This document shows positions 27,928 through 38,317 of a stretch of DNA of 64,000 nucleotides, piece by piece. The notes under the pieces were generated by a model. The model saw only the letters and a program-made list of their open reading frames with translations, did not search any database and was not told the origin of the DNA. The stretch's first letter is position 1; each line of letters starts with the position of its first letter. Position numbers and translations under genes: made by a program. Source of the DNA: Isoetes taiwanensis (Eukaryota; Streptophyta; Lycopodiopsida; Isoetales; Isoetaceae); NCBI GenBank assembly GCA_021234155.1, contig JAJEKV010000058.1:8492992-8556991 (forward strand). The letters run 5' to 3'.

Positions 27928-30900
27928 ACATCGTCAGGGAGGCGAAATACCCTAGAGACCAAGTTGCACGGTCATTTTGCAAAAGAAAGAAACACTTCGC
28001 CCCTACGTTTGGAAGATTCCGGCCGACCACCTCCTAGGCCAATTGACTACAGAGTGTGTTGGACATGAGATAGTTTGACGCTTCCTCGAGAAGGGGTGGT
28101 CTTCGGCCATGAAACTTGGTCCCCGGGGGCAATGTCGGCGTTTGAGTCCATTGGCGAGCGAATCATGATTTGGGAGGGAAGTTGCCCGTCCGTCGCCAGG
28201 CCGCCGGAGAGGACTTTTGGGGCAAGGCGCTTTCGGATGGTTTTAGGGTCCCTGCTCTGGTGTCAACACCCCCTCTACGTCAAGACACGCCCGCAAGGTC
28301 CTAGTCGAATCGACAAGGATAGAGCCTCAAAGCGTAAACCCTACGAGTTGCGGGTTCTAGCGGGGTTTGCGTTTTGGGTGCCGAAGAGGTTTTGGTCTTT
28401 GCACTTGGGACTTGGCCGATAAGATCGCGATTGAGAATCGAAGCAAGGGGAACTGACGGAATGGAGTTTGGATGTACTCCTCCGTTGTGGCGGTTAGAAG
28501 TAAAGGGCGCTTTTTGCGTGTAGTAAAGACATTCATAAATTCGTAATTAATACATAGTATGGAATTAAATTCTGATTTTTTGTCAGCAAGCTTCCTAATT
28601 CATCGCCAACATCTGAGGCCAGTTTTCAAAATTTCTGGACAAGATTTAGATCAAAGTGTTTGCATTAGAACGGTCAAGGGCTTTGTTGTTGGCACGGTGG
28701 TGGCACACTTGCCCAAGTCAAACAAGGCCAGGACCTTGCAAGGCCACCTCATTAGAGGGGAGAGTCCGGACCCCAGGAGGCGAGCCCCAAAAAGTTTCCC
28801 GAGGCAGCCTTTCCTGGCAGCGCTCCCCCGGGAGGCCGTACGCTAAAGACCACACTCCCGGATCTCGGTTCCCCTATCCCAGGCCAGTTGAATCCTTCGT
28901 TCAAGGGCCCTGTCTCGATAAGGTCGATAAAAAAAATCCAACATCCGTCAGGAGAACTTATCAAACCCTTGGCGTCTGCGGTCGGCCGTGTAGAAACCAA
29001 AGTGTTTTGTCGTTAGGACATTGCGGAGGTTCGGAATGGCGATTCGACTTCGCCACATCGTCGGGGAGGCCGAAATTACCCTAGAGACCAAGTTGCACGG
29101 TCATTTTGCAAAAGAAAGAAACACTTACGCCCTACGCGGTATTAAAGATGACCACCTCCTAGGCCAATTGACTACGAGTGTGTTGGACATGAGATAGTTT
29201 GACGCTACCTCGAGAAGGGGTGGTCTTTTGGCCATGAAACTTGGTCCCCAGGGCAATGTCAACGTTCCGAGTCCATTGGCAGAGAGCCGAATCACGATTC
29301 CGGAGAGGGGAAGTTGCCCGTCCGTCGCCAGGGCCTTCGAAGGAGGACTTTTGGGGCAAGCCGCTTGTGTGGTTTTAGGGTCCGTGCTCGCATCAACACC
29401 GCCCCTCGCCAAGACACCTAAAAAGGTCCTAGTCGAATCGACAAGGATAGAGCCTCCCAAACGTAAACCCTATGAGTTGCCGAGGTTCTAGCGGGGTTTT
29501 GCGTTTTGGTTGCCGAAGTTTTGGTCCTTTGCACTTGGGACTTGGCCGATAAGATGCGATTGAGAACGCGAAGCAAGGGGAACCAGACGGAATGGAGTTT
29601 GGATCGTACTCCTCCGTTGTGGCGGTTAGAAGTAAAGGGCAGCTTTTGCGTAGCAAGACATTCATAAATTCGTAATTAATGCATAGTGCGGAATTAAATT
29701 CTGATTTTTTGTCGTGAGGCTTCCCTAAGTCATTGCCAACATACTGAGGCCAGTTTTCAAAATTTCCGGACAAGGTTTAGATCAAAGTGTTTGCATTAGA
29801 ACGGTCCGGCAGCTGTTGTTGGGGGCCGCGAGCGGGCAGCACACTTGCCCAAGTCAAACAAGGCCAGGACCTTGCAAAGCCGTCTCATTAGAGGGGAGAG
29901 TCCGAACCCCAAGAGGCGAGCCCCAAAAAGTTTCCCGAGGCAGCCTTTCCTGGCAGCGCTCCCCCGGGGGGCCGTACGCTAAAGACCACACTCCCGGATC
30001 TCGGTTCCCCTATCCGACCGTTGAATCCTTCGTTCAAGGGCCCTGTCACCGATAAGGTCCAAAAATCCAACATCCGTCAGGAGAACTTATCAAAACGATG
30101 GCGTCTGCGATCGGCAGGTGTAGAAACCAAAGTGTTTTGTCGTTCAGACATTGCGGAGGCTCCGGAATGGCGATTTGACTTCGCCACATCGTCCGTGAGG
30201 CCGAAATTACCCTAGAGACCAAGTTTCACAGTCAGTTTTGCAAAAGAAAGAAACACTTACGCCCTACGTTGCAGTATTCGATAGCCACCTCCTAGGCCAA
30301 TTGACTACGAGTGTGTTGGACATGAGATAGTTTGACGCTTCCTCGAGAAGGGGTGGTCTTCTGGCCACGAAACTTGGTCACCAGGACAATGTCGACATTC
30401 CGAGTCCATTGGCGAGCGAATCACGATTTCGGAGGGGAAGTTGCCCGTCCGTCGCCCGGGGAGCCGGGAGAGGACTTTTGGGGCAAGCCGCTGCTTCGAG
30501 GTGGTTTTAGGGTCCGTGGCTCTCGGCGTCAACACCACTCCTCTACGTCAAGACCGCGGCGCCAAGGTCCTAGTCGAATCGACAAGGATAGAGCCTCCAA
30601 AAGCGTAAACCCTATGAGTTGCCAGGTTCTAGCAGGGTTTGCATTTTGGGTGCCGAAGTTTTGCTCTTTTGCACTTGGGACTTGGCCGATAGAGAACGCG
30701 AAGCAAGGGGAACTGACGGAATGGAGTTTGGATCTGTACTCCTCCCGTTGTGGCGGTTAGAAGTAAAGGGCGACTTTTGCGAAGTAGCAAGATATTCATA
30801 AATTCGTAATTAATGCATAGTACGGAATTAAATTCTGATTTTTTGTCGAGGGGCTTCCTAAGTCATCGCCAACATACTGAGGGCAGTTTTCAAAATTTCG

Positions 30901-31223
30901 GACAAGGTTTAGATCAAAGTGTTTGCATTAGAAGCGGTCAGGCAGCTTTGTTGGCAGGCGAGCTGGCACACACTTGCCCAAGTCAAACAAGGCCAGGACC
31001 TTGCAAGGCCGTCTCATTAGAGGGGAGAGTCCAGAACCCCAAGAGGCGAGCCCCAAAAGTTTCCCAAGGTAGCCTTTTCCCGGCAGCTCCTGGGGCCGTG
31101 ACGCTAAAGACCACACTCCCGGGATCTCGGTTCCCCTATCAGACCATTGAATCCTTCGTTCAAGGGCCCTCGTTCGATAAGGGCCAAAAAAATCCAACAT
31201 CCGTCCAGGAGAACTTATCAAAC
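27928..31223. repeat. 1.12-kb tandem satellite array, right block
   Basis: This is a continuation of the left array after the insertion. The AT-rich landmark is at 28,533, 29,662 and 30,796 (spacings 1,129 and 1,134 bp). The block starts in mid-unit at the duplicated ACATCGTC. It ends abruptly after GGAGAACTTATCAAACC at about 31,223, within a unit, and the satellite does not return in the window. The sequence right after the edge is a 20-bp motif repeated twice, so this edge is an array breakpoint. Confidence 0.95.
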
Positions 31224-31224
31224 C

Positions 31225-31264
31225 GCCACCCCAGGCTCAAACATGCCACCCCAGGCTCAAACAT
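31225..31264. repeat. 20-bp motif, two tandem copies, at the satellite edge
   Basis: GCCACCCCAGGCTCAAACAT occurs twice in direct succession at the junction where the satellite array stops. No gene is associated. It may be a repair footprint of the breakpoint. Confidence 0.85.
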
Positions 31265-31440
31265 TCGTAAGTAGTAGCAATAGAAGATTGGTTAAATCCA
31301 GAATGTGATTTTGACTGCATATATGGCTCGGGAATGTCCAAATTAGCATAAGGACAAACTTTCATGACCATCGGATGAAAAAAGGCACCAAAAAATTAAA
31401 AAGTGTGAGACGTCGCTATAACAAAATACGTCGCGGACAC

Positions 31441-31555
31441 GTCGCATGCGACGTTAAACCGTATATACGATTTTGAAATCGTATATACGATTTTGAAATC
31501 GTATATACGATTTCAAAATTACGTCGCATATCTTGACGTCAGCGACGTCGCATCG
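31441..31555. repeat. Left subterminal repeats of the CACTA-like element
   Basis: Clustered ACGTCGC and GTCGCATGCGACGT motifs, followed by a 21-bp unit (ATCGTATATACGATTT type) repeated about three times and itself palindromic. The same ACGTCGC motif crowds the other end of the element at 33,262-33,455. This is consistent with transposase-binding subterminal repeats. Confidence 0.6.
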
Positions 31556-31742
31556 ACGCCGTGTTTTTTTACTGATCCGTGGGCGTCTCTTTTCGGGACC
31601 ATTCCTAGGCTTCCTTCTATCGACTATTTTGGGCGATCTTCGCGCCGCTTCGACCTTGAGCGACTTGCAAGCACTCTTTTTAAGGTTAGTAGATCATGGT
31701 TTTTTGGATTGAATGGTTTTTGGATTGAATGATTTAGTGTAG

Positions 31743-32110
31743 ATTTCAATTTTTTTTCTATTTCTTTTTCTTTTTCTTGTTTCTTCATTCTTCTTCTTTT
31801 CCTTCTTTCCTCATTTCTTTCTTGATTCTTCCCTTATTTCCTCTTCCATTCTTCCATTCTTCTATCTTCTTCCATTTCATTCTCTTATTTCTTCCATTCT
31901 TCTCTTTCTTCCCCTAATTTCTTTTTTCTCCTCTTTCCCCTTCTCTTCTTTCTCCCACCCTTCTCTTCTTCTTTGATTCATTCATTTTTTTTTTTTTCTT
32001 TCTTGTTTTACTATTTCTTCATCTTCTTTTTTTTTTTTTTTTTTTTTTGTTTCTTCTTCGATCTTTTTTTTCCGTTGTTCTTATTCTTCTAACTCTTTGT
32101 TGCTTTCTAT
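31743..32110. repeat. Long pyrimidine (TTC/CTT)-rich low-complexity tract
   Basis: About 370 bp almost wholly of T and C on the plus strand, including T runs of more than 10. It separates the left subterminal zone of the CACTA-like element from the tRNA-sized repeats. Mirror-like homopyrimidine tracts can form unusual DNA structure. No coding content. Confidence 0.85.
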
Positions 32111-32218
32111 TTCGATTTGGACCCGTCAGGATCTTGTTACACACGTCCTTCTTTTGGTAAGTTGATCGCGCTTGCATTTTATTTTTATAATTTTAAGCAG
32201 GTTAAAAAAATTGATGGA

Positions 32219-32293
32219 ATGGCTTGTTCAAGGGCACGGTCGGCTCCACCTAGAGTGGGGAGGACCATGTACCCGGTTCAAGTCCACTTCACT
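32219..32293 (+). repeat. tRNA-sized repeat, copy 1
   Basis: About 75 bp, first of three copies. It opens GGCTTGTTCAAGGGCACGG and ends GGTTCAAGTCCAC, resembling the A and B boxes of a polymerase III promoter. In this copy the 5' and 3' ends pair poorly, so it is probably not a functional tRNA. Confidence 0.5.
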
Positions 32294-32322
32294 ACGATCA
32301 TATATTTTTCCTAGGTTAAGGA

Positions 32323-32398
32323 GTGGCTTGTTCAAGGGCACGGCCGGCTCCACCTAGAGTGGAGAGGGCCACGTACCCGGGTTCAAGTCCACAGCCAC
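32323..32398 (+). repeat. tRNA-sized repeat, copy 2 (best folded)
   Basis: This 76-bp copy begins GTGGCT and ends AGCCAC, which are exact complements and would form an acceptor-like stem. The middle CTCCAC-CTAGA-GTGGAG forms a 6-bp stem with a 5-base loop at the place of an anticodon arm. GGGTTCAAGTCC near the 3' side resembles a B box/T arm. The loop is not a standard 7-base anticodon loop, so it is better called tRNA-derived (SINE-like) than a tRNA gene. Confidence 0.5.
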
Positions 32399-32429
32399 TT
32401 GTTATTTTTAGGTTTAAAATAAAATTGTA

Positions 32430-32500
32430 GTGGCTTGTTCAAGGGCACGATAGGCTCCACTACAGTGGGGACGCGACCAGTGTTCGGGTCCAAGTCGACT
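32430..32500 (+). repeat. tRNA-sized repeat, copy 3
   Basis: Third copy, starting GTGGCTTGTTCAAGGGCACG, about 107 bp after copy 2. Its 3' part (GTTCGGGTCCAAGTCGAC) is the most diverged. Start spacings of ~104 and ~107 bp suggest local tandem duplication of a tRNA-like unit plus an AT-rich spacer. Confidence 0.45.
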
Positions 32501-33054
32501 TTTCTTGTAATTCTTAGGTAGAGATGGCCAAATCTAGCTTATAACCCTAAAAGCGTATGTTAGCCAACTCTAGCTTTTAATCTGATTAATCCAGATTTGG
32601 AAGGGGCTCATTTCGATGATGGGGAGGCGAAAAAAAGAAGGTACATGACCTAGTCATAGTCTTATTTTTATTCTTTTGTTTTGTGTTAATCTATCGATTT
32701 ATAGAAAAGGCAAAGAGTGATTGCAAAATTGAAGTCGAATGCCAAAAAATTGGGAGGCGATTGGTCAAAGGTCCCTAAACCACTTAATCTGTCCATAAGG
32801 AAGATATCAAGGTATTTGTTATTTGTTGCCATTCGTTCAATTCGAAATAAGACATTTAACTTGTCATGTTGTATTCCTTGCAATCAGATCACTTTCGAAC
32901 GTGCAAAGGATTCCAAGAAAAAACATCTGCCTCACGGACTGCCAAGGCAACTTCAAGCAAACGAATTCCGTCTCACTTGGGTTCTGGCGGCCGAAAAGGC
33001 TTTTTACATAGATTCGTAAGTGCTATAAACTCTTAGTTCACGTTAACTTTCAAT

Positions 33055-33122
33055 GTCATTGTCTAATATTGGTCGTATTGTCTAATATTGGTCGTCAATG
33101 TCATTGTCTAATATTGGTCTGT
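33055..33122. repeat. Short tandem repeat (TTGTCTAATATTGGTC type)
   Basis: The motif ATTGTCTAATATTGGTC occurs three times in close succession, partly with the leader CAATGTC. No gene is associated. It lies within the CACTA-like element. Confidence 0.75.
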
Positions 33123-33470
33123 TAGGGTTTTCCCCTAACAGGGAACACGTAAAGATAGCCACTACTCGCCTCTTGCCTCTTGTATATGATATTGTAACTA
33201 ACTATTAAAATTCTTTCCTTTTTTTTTTTAAAATTTTTTTTAAATTTTTTTTTTATTTTTTTTCGTACACCACGTCGCACGCAACGTCACGTCGCATGCG
33301 ACGTCTGAGCGACGTCTGAGTCACGTCTGAGCGACGCCTGCCGACGTCGCATGCGACGCACGTCGCATGCGACGTGTCTGCAACGACGTCTGTGCGACGC
33401 CGTCAGACGTCGCGTAGACGTCGCTCAGACGTCGCTATAGACGTCGCTAAATGATCCTTTTCTTGTTGTG

Positions 33471-35430
33471 ATTGAGGAGCTACGATCATATATGTGCACT
33501 TGGTCAGAGGTTCAACCCTGGCCAGTGTATGTTTCTCTTTGGGAGTTGGTTACTGGGGTTATACGATGATGATCCTCGACGTGGTAGAACTTAAGCCTAT
33601 ACGTGTCCTCCACTTTGTCTGCCATAAGGCGGTAGGATAAGCCAACTAATCTGTAGTGGATTAGTGTGGTATACCAGTAGAAATTGGCTTTCATATTACT
33701 GTGGCTGGTTAACTGGTTGTTGCCTAGTCGAATAGGATAGGCTTATGGATGATGACATCCATAATAGTATTGGAAGGCATTTCCAGATTTTCTCGTGAAA
33801 GGATTGCCCCAAGTTGAGCTAAGCGTCAACGATTGGGAAGAAAATGCATAGGAGTAACTAAAATTATGCACGATTGTTAACAGACATGCAACATATTGAA
33901 ACCACTTGGTGAGATTGATCACCTCGCTATCATTACTAGGATAATTGTTGACCATGTATAAAGCTAGTACCTCCAAGGAATAATCCAATCGAATGAAAAG
34001 AAGAAATCTAACAAGTCCGGCCAACTTGTTATGATGACATCAATTCAATTGATAGGAATATTCCAAGAGAGTAAATAACTAAGAAAGGGGGATATCTAGA
34101 ATATAAAATTGAATAATACATGAAATGTACATCTAAAAATAAGAAGTATGTTAATCACATAGTCTTTTGAGACAAAAGGAATTGTCATGATGATAAAACC
34201 TTGCAGTTTAGAATTGTTCTAAATAATTCAATAACTCATCGCTTAGGGATAGATATGTTAAACATGATGGCTGTATCCATCATAGACGGTTAAATATGTT
34301 AGCTAAGGCTAGTGAATTAATGCGTTAGATAGAATCAATTGAGGGGATAGGATACATTGAGATGTAGGACCATTTTCTTATGAAGAAAGTGGGGGCTCAA
34401 TCTTTGGACTGAACCTACCTACATCTTAGGGGTTGAATCGCCATCAAACTAGTCGACCCTTAGAATAGAGTTCATTTCGCAAGTAGCCAAAGCAGATAGA
34501 GTGTAAGATGGATAGATGCTTAATGTCCATGTGTCCTTCAGCATGCAAGACTGGCGCGGGGGAGCGAATTAATGGAAGCAATGCAACGGCGAAGGCATCT
34601 CCAAATTAGTCGATACCGGCTCAATGGAGTGCGACAGCTAAGGTGGGGAGAGGCTTTGCATCAAAGTATAGATAGAATGCATAATGGGAAAAACATAATT
34701 TTCTTACGCCGTGATCAATTGCCTGCATTCACACCTAGGAATGAGCTAGTAGCCTAGCTTTTAATTAAATTATTCAGGGTTGTGAACCCGTATAACTACA
34801 TAAACTATATAATCTTAAGCATACTATACTCTATGAGGGCATGTATCATAAGCTTTAATGTCTTATTGATAAATTCATAATAACTGCATAGATAGTTTTG
34901 TCTTGTGTAGATATCTTAGTATCGAGATATAGTAAGATAATAATTACATAAAATCTTAGTTAAACCTTTGCAAGGATATAATTCCTTCCAAAGGCATTTA
35001 AGTAACCTTCATAGGGTCCTGACAAATATAATAAGAATTTTGTCTATCTTTTTATAAGTATAGCAACTATAAAGTATATACATGTAAGGTTGATACATCA
35101 CCAACCAAGTAGCGAGCGAGAGTCACACGCTCAACACTTGGATCCGATGATATAAACCCTAGCCATATGATAAATAATTAAAATACTTTTCAAAATAAGT
35201 ATTGCCTCGATAATTGTATGATGACATATCTTAAAGGCCGTAAAGTTACCACATAATAGTTAGTTAAATATAATACTATTGGAAGCAATATATCCAATAC
35301 TACTATAATGTTAATATAAAAATATTACAGTAAGGTAGTTAATATAATTGCATGCATTAAGGGAAGTCCAGCAAGGATCACGCAGGGGTCCAAGACTGTA
35401 ATGCTTATTTAAGACGTTAACGGATGCTAG
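33471..35430. other. AT-rich stretch without a recognised gene
   Basis: About 2 kb between the CACTA-like element and the remnant of element A. The longest ORF is 93 codons (minus strand, 33,743-34,024) with no recognisable motif. The part near 35.35-35.43 kb may still belong to a decayed element A integrase region, but the homology is too weak to place an edge. Confidence 0.6.
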
Positions 35431-35494
35431 ATGACATGCAATAGTTGGTGGAGGAAGTACGAGGATATCTTCTAGCAGCAAGAAGCTGGCAGAA

Positions 35495-35662
35495 GAAGCT
35501 CTGCATCGGCGATTAGGGGACAAAGTTTAGCTGAAGCTCTTCATCGGCGATTAGGGGACAAAGTTTGGCTGAAGCTCTGCATCGGCGATTAGGGGACAAA
35601 GTTTGGCTGAAGTTCTGCATCGGCGATTAGGGGACAAAGTTTGGCTGAAGCTCTGCATCGAC
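35495..35662 (+). repeat. 38-bp tandem repeat (about 4.4 copies) inside the integrase region of element A
   Basis: A unit starting GAAGCTCTGCATCGGCGATT recurs at 35,495, 35,533, 35,571, 35,609 and 35,647, exactly 38 bp apart. Because 38 is not a multiple of three, the expansion moves the reading frame at each copy and breaks the integrase gene. The copies differ at only a few bases, so the expansion looks recent compared with the element. Confidence 0.95.
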
Positions 35663-36060
35663 AATTGCAAGAAGCTTTCTCCAAGGTGGGTTGGACGACT
35701 CAGGATAACCAAAAGAGTAGGTAACCAATCCTATAAGTTGGACCTGCCAGCACACTTGAAGATCCATAGTGTTTTCCAAGTAAGTCTCCTAAAGAAGCAC
35801 ACTCCTAATCCAGAGGAAGTATTGGAGACACCAAAGTTACTGGAAATGAGGGACGATCACCTTGAGATTGTTCCAGAGGTTCTTTTTGTCAGATCCTATA
35901 AGAAGACAAGAAGATCTCAATTCTCCAATACCTAGTGAAAGGGACACTTACCAGTGGAAGACACTACGTGGGCACTACAAATAGATCTTGAGAAGCAGTA
36001 CCCACAGCTCATGGAGCAATGCAAGGGTCGACTCGTCACCAAAGTAGTCGACATCGAACC
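35603..36060 (+). pseudogene. Integrase C-terminal domain plus chromodomain, element A
   Basis: An open stretch to 35,935 encodes GDKVWLK, a short linker, then SPRWVGRLRITKRVGNQSYK and LPAHLKIHSVFQVSLLKKH. This is the conserved GPY/F-type module that follows the integrase core in chromoviruses. In the next frame, at about 35,945-36,030, it reads HLPVEDTTWALQIDLEKQYP, the C-terminal half of a chromodomain; C has HLPVEDATW at the equivalent place. The chromodomain has therefore been frame-shifted out of the integrase ORF. Integrase tethers DNA insertion, and chromodomains of this class bind methylated histone tails. The fragment lacks the catalytic core and is a pseudogene. Confidence 0.85.
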
Positions 36061-36766
36061 GATAGGTGAGTGGAAGGTAGATTAAAAGTCTACTTCTGAC
36101 GCCACGGAAGTAGACAATTTGAAAGATAAGAGGTCATATAGGATCATGCATTGCACCTCTAGTCTATGCCCACTACGGGGAGGAGCCCATCCTCCATGCC
36201 AAAGGCGACGAGAGGTGTAGGTATTAGACATCATCCTAGGCATTATAGGGCGCTGTCTCCACGGCCACGATGGAAGAAGCATCCTCTTCCTACGCTGGGA
36301 GATTAGTCTTGCATCCCATGTAGTTAAATTAATTGTAATTAAATGGGTGGTTCCCTAATAACCACCCTTTTAATAAATAAATGTGTATTAACGTAGTGTT
36401 GGACTGGCAGGCCAATAGAATGATCTAAGGGGCAGGAGGATCGCACTGTGAAGACTTGCAACACATATTTGTTTGTCAAAATGTGTTGCAAGGAGATCAA
36501 ATGGACCTTAAATTATAGAATTTTGAAACTGTGTTAATGATAAGTGTGTAAACCATAAAATTTTGGGAATATTAAATGATAATGTAAGGGTTGAGAGATC
36601 ACCTTACTATAATATGTTATGGAACAAGTGATGTAATTATAAAATTTAAACTTAAATACTACCGTGGGGTAATTGTGTTATAAAATTGCATGCATGGAAT
36701 GTGTTGTAGGGTTCATGCAGGTTTCCAAGGTGGGGAGACGCGTGATGCTGAGGACAACATCAATTC

Positions 36767-36779
36767 AAGGTGGGGAGAT
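36767..36779 (+). promoter_or_regulatory. Polypurine tract, element A
   Basis: AAGGTGGGGAGAT lies directly before the TGTGACG start of the LTR, the position of the plus-strand primer. A near copy of the tract sits ~50 bp upstream (about 36,727-36,739), separated by ATGCTGAGGACAACAT, which also precedes the tract of element C. Confidence 0.85.
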
Positions 36780-38305
36780 TGTGACGTTCCAGCATAATAT
36801 ACGGTCCGAATACGTATATTATACTGCTATGTCATGCGTACATATCACCTTGACAAGTACTTGAGCGCCGTAAAGGGTTGCGCCTAGGGGGCAACCTCGT
36901 ATGTTGCACATGTATATTAAACATATGCAATTAAACCCCTTGCCAAGTGGCAATACCCCATTTGGTCCCTTCTAACCTAACCCCAAAAGTTCATGTATAA
37001 GGAACAAAAGGGAAAACCCTAAAAGTTTCCCTTTTTGCATTTTGGCTTCCCTGAGCCATTCCGGCCAAGGCAAGCTGCTATTTCGCATTGCCAGGCGCCA
37101 TCGAGCCGCCTTTGACAATAGTTCCTTCAAGAGCAGCTGTCTTCAGCAAGAATGAAGGCATGGACGCGATCCGGGGAGCTGGAGCAAGCCAAGGATCATG
37201 TAACCTGTGATTCTGTTGTGCAAAGCCGACTCTTAGCCCGGCAATGAGCAAGGATAGTATATTAGATTAGTCTTAGCAGCCTTGTAGATCCTAAGATCAC
37301 CAGCCCTAACAAAAGAACCTAACCATGTATGTTTAGGTAGAAAGATTAGATGTTATTCTATGTTTCAATTCTATGGATGATGATGTTCCATTCTATGCTC
37401 TCTTGTGTATTGGGAAGGGGGGTAGAGGCACTGAGAGCCTCAGTAGTTGATGTATTTAGATAGCCTCATTAATTCCCAATTAATGCGGCCTGTGCATAAG
37501 AGCCCGCCTGGCTAGACCGGCAGATAAGGGGGACTTGTCCCATTGCAGATTGATCCCTCTGGTGTGTAAATACTACCCTGGATCTTAGCAGGCTAGGCCT
37601 GATGGTTTGCCACTGCGTGTGGGCAAGGCATGGGCTCGACACCTCTGGGGTGATGCGTCACCTTCCATGGGGTTCAAGTCGTAGACAGGCAGTGGCCCTC
37701 TAGCTGCCTGTGATGGGCATGCATGCCTCTGGAGGGAGTGATCTCCTCCTGCCTCATCGTGACTGGGGAGATACAACCCAGGAGTAGCCCCCTTGGCTAT
37801 GCACCCGGCAGGCTACGGTCGAGTCCCAAGACTTATCAGCCTATTCTGCAAAGTATGCACAGGAGGGGCGGATGGAGTGGACTACCCAACGACCATGTTC
37901 TTATGCCAGCCCCCCAATCCATTTGCCATGAATTCTATCTGCATTGACTTCTAAAGACCCTAGCCGTCAGTCGATCCCCCATGAGTCTGAGCCTTGGGTA
38001 GGATTCCCCTTATGTTGATGTTACTGATGTTGTTGTTACATATGTCATGTTATGGTGAGCCACCCTTCGAGGTGGGTATGTATGTTATTTGATGCTATGT
38101 GCTCATGTTTGATGTGCTTTTGCAGCTAGGTAGGTCCCGAGGGAGACGGGATGAATGACACGTCCATTCTTTCCCATTGGATTCTTGACTGTTAGTAAGG
38201 ATCTGATGTTAGGTGGACGACCTCATGTCAGCTAGGGCATTGGCAGGAGGGATGAACTCCGGTTCTGTACGATGGGAGCATCGTATATGAGCAGGGGATG
38301 TCACA
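36780..38305 (+). mobile_element. 3' LTR of element A
   Basis: About 1,526 bp, bounded by TGTGACG at the left and ATGTCACA at the right, so the ends are TG...CA with short inverted termini. It follows a polypurine tract, which marks it as a 3' LTR. A TATA-like TGTATAAGG lies at about 36,994. It shares several blocks with the LTRs of B and C, including AAGAGCCCGCCTGG, GGCATGGGCTCGACACC and a near-invariant 37-bp core at 37,845-37,881. Only 12 bp separate its right end from the LTR of element B. The LTR would act as promoter and polyadenylation region. Confidence 0.88.
37845..37881 (+). promoter_or_regulatory. Near-invariant 37-bp LTR core, copy in LTR A
   Basis: This block starts TCTGCAAAGTATGCACAGG and ends GCGGATGGAGTGGA. 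It differs by one base from the copies at 39,380, 50,650 and 61,571, while the flanking LTR sequence is much less similar. Function is unknown; it could be a transcription, RNA-processing or packaging element. Confidence 0.7.
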
Positions 38306-38317
38306 GATTACTACTTT

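Larger units (their letters stand above)
31386..33470. mobile_element. Probable non-autonomous CACTA (En/Spm)-like element
   Basis: The right end, read inward from 33,470, is CACAACAAGAAAAG followed by AGCGACGTC motifs. This is the layout of plant CACTA ends (CACTACAAGAAAA plus subterminal repeats). The left end near 31,386 (CACCAAAAAATTAAAAAG, then GACGTCGCTATA) is only a degenerate match. Subterminal zones at about 31,405-31,560 and 33,262-33,455 are packed with ACGTCGC motifs and the palindrome CGTCGCATGCGACG. The interior holds a pyrimidine tract, three tRNA-sized repeats and a 100-codon ORF (32,717-33,019, plus strand) of unknown product. No transposase domain was recognised. The expected 3-bp target duplication could not be confirmed, so the left boundary is uncertain. 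Confidence 0.5.
35431..36779 (+). mobile_element. Element A: 3' internal remnant of a Ty3/gypsy chromovirus
   Basis: The segment starts near a stretch that translates as LVEEVRGYLLAA. Element C has LVEEVRGYLLA at the equivalent place (about 59,159), downstream of its integrase core. It then holds a 38-bp repeat expansion, the integrase C-terminal domain, a frame-shifted chromodomain, about 700 bp of untranslated sequence and a polypurine tract next to an LTR. No gag, protease, reverse transcriptase or 5' LTR for this element is present in the window. It is a truncated copy related to C but clearly diverged. Confidence 0.8.

Noticed and set aside
1-31223. CRISPR-like array
   Set aside because: The repeated unit is ~1.1 kb and contiguous, with no short repeat/unique spacer structure; the setting is eukaryotic.
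32323-32398. True tRNA gene
   Set aside because: The anticodon-loop equivalent is five bases and the T arm does not pair properly; three tandem copies suggest a repeat instead.
35603-35935. Independent small host gene
   Set aside because: The protein is clearly the integrase C-terminal module of a chromovirus, matching the equivalent part of element C.
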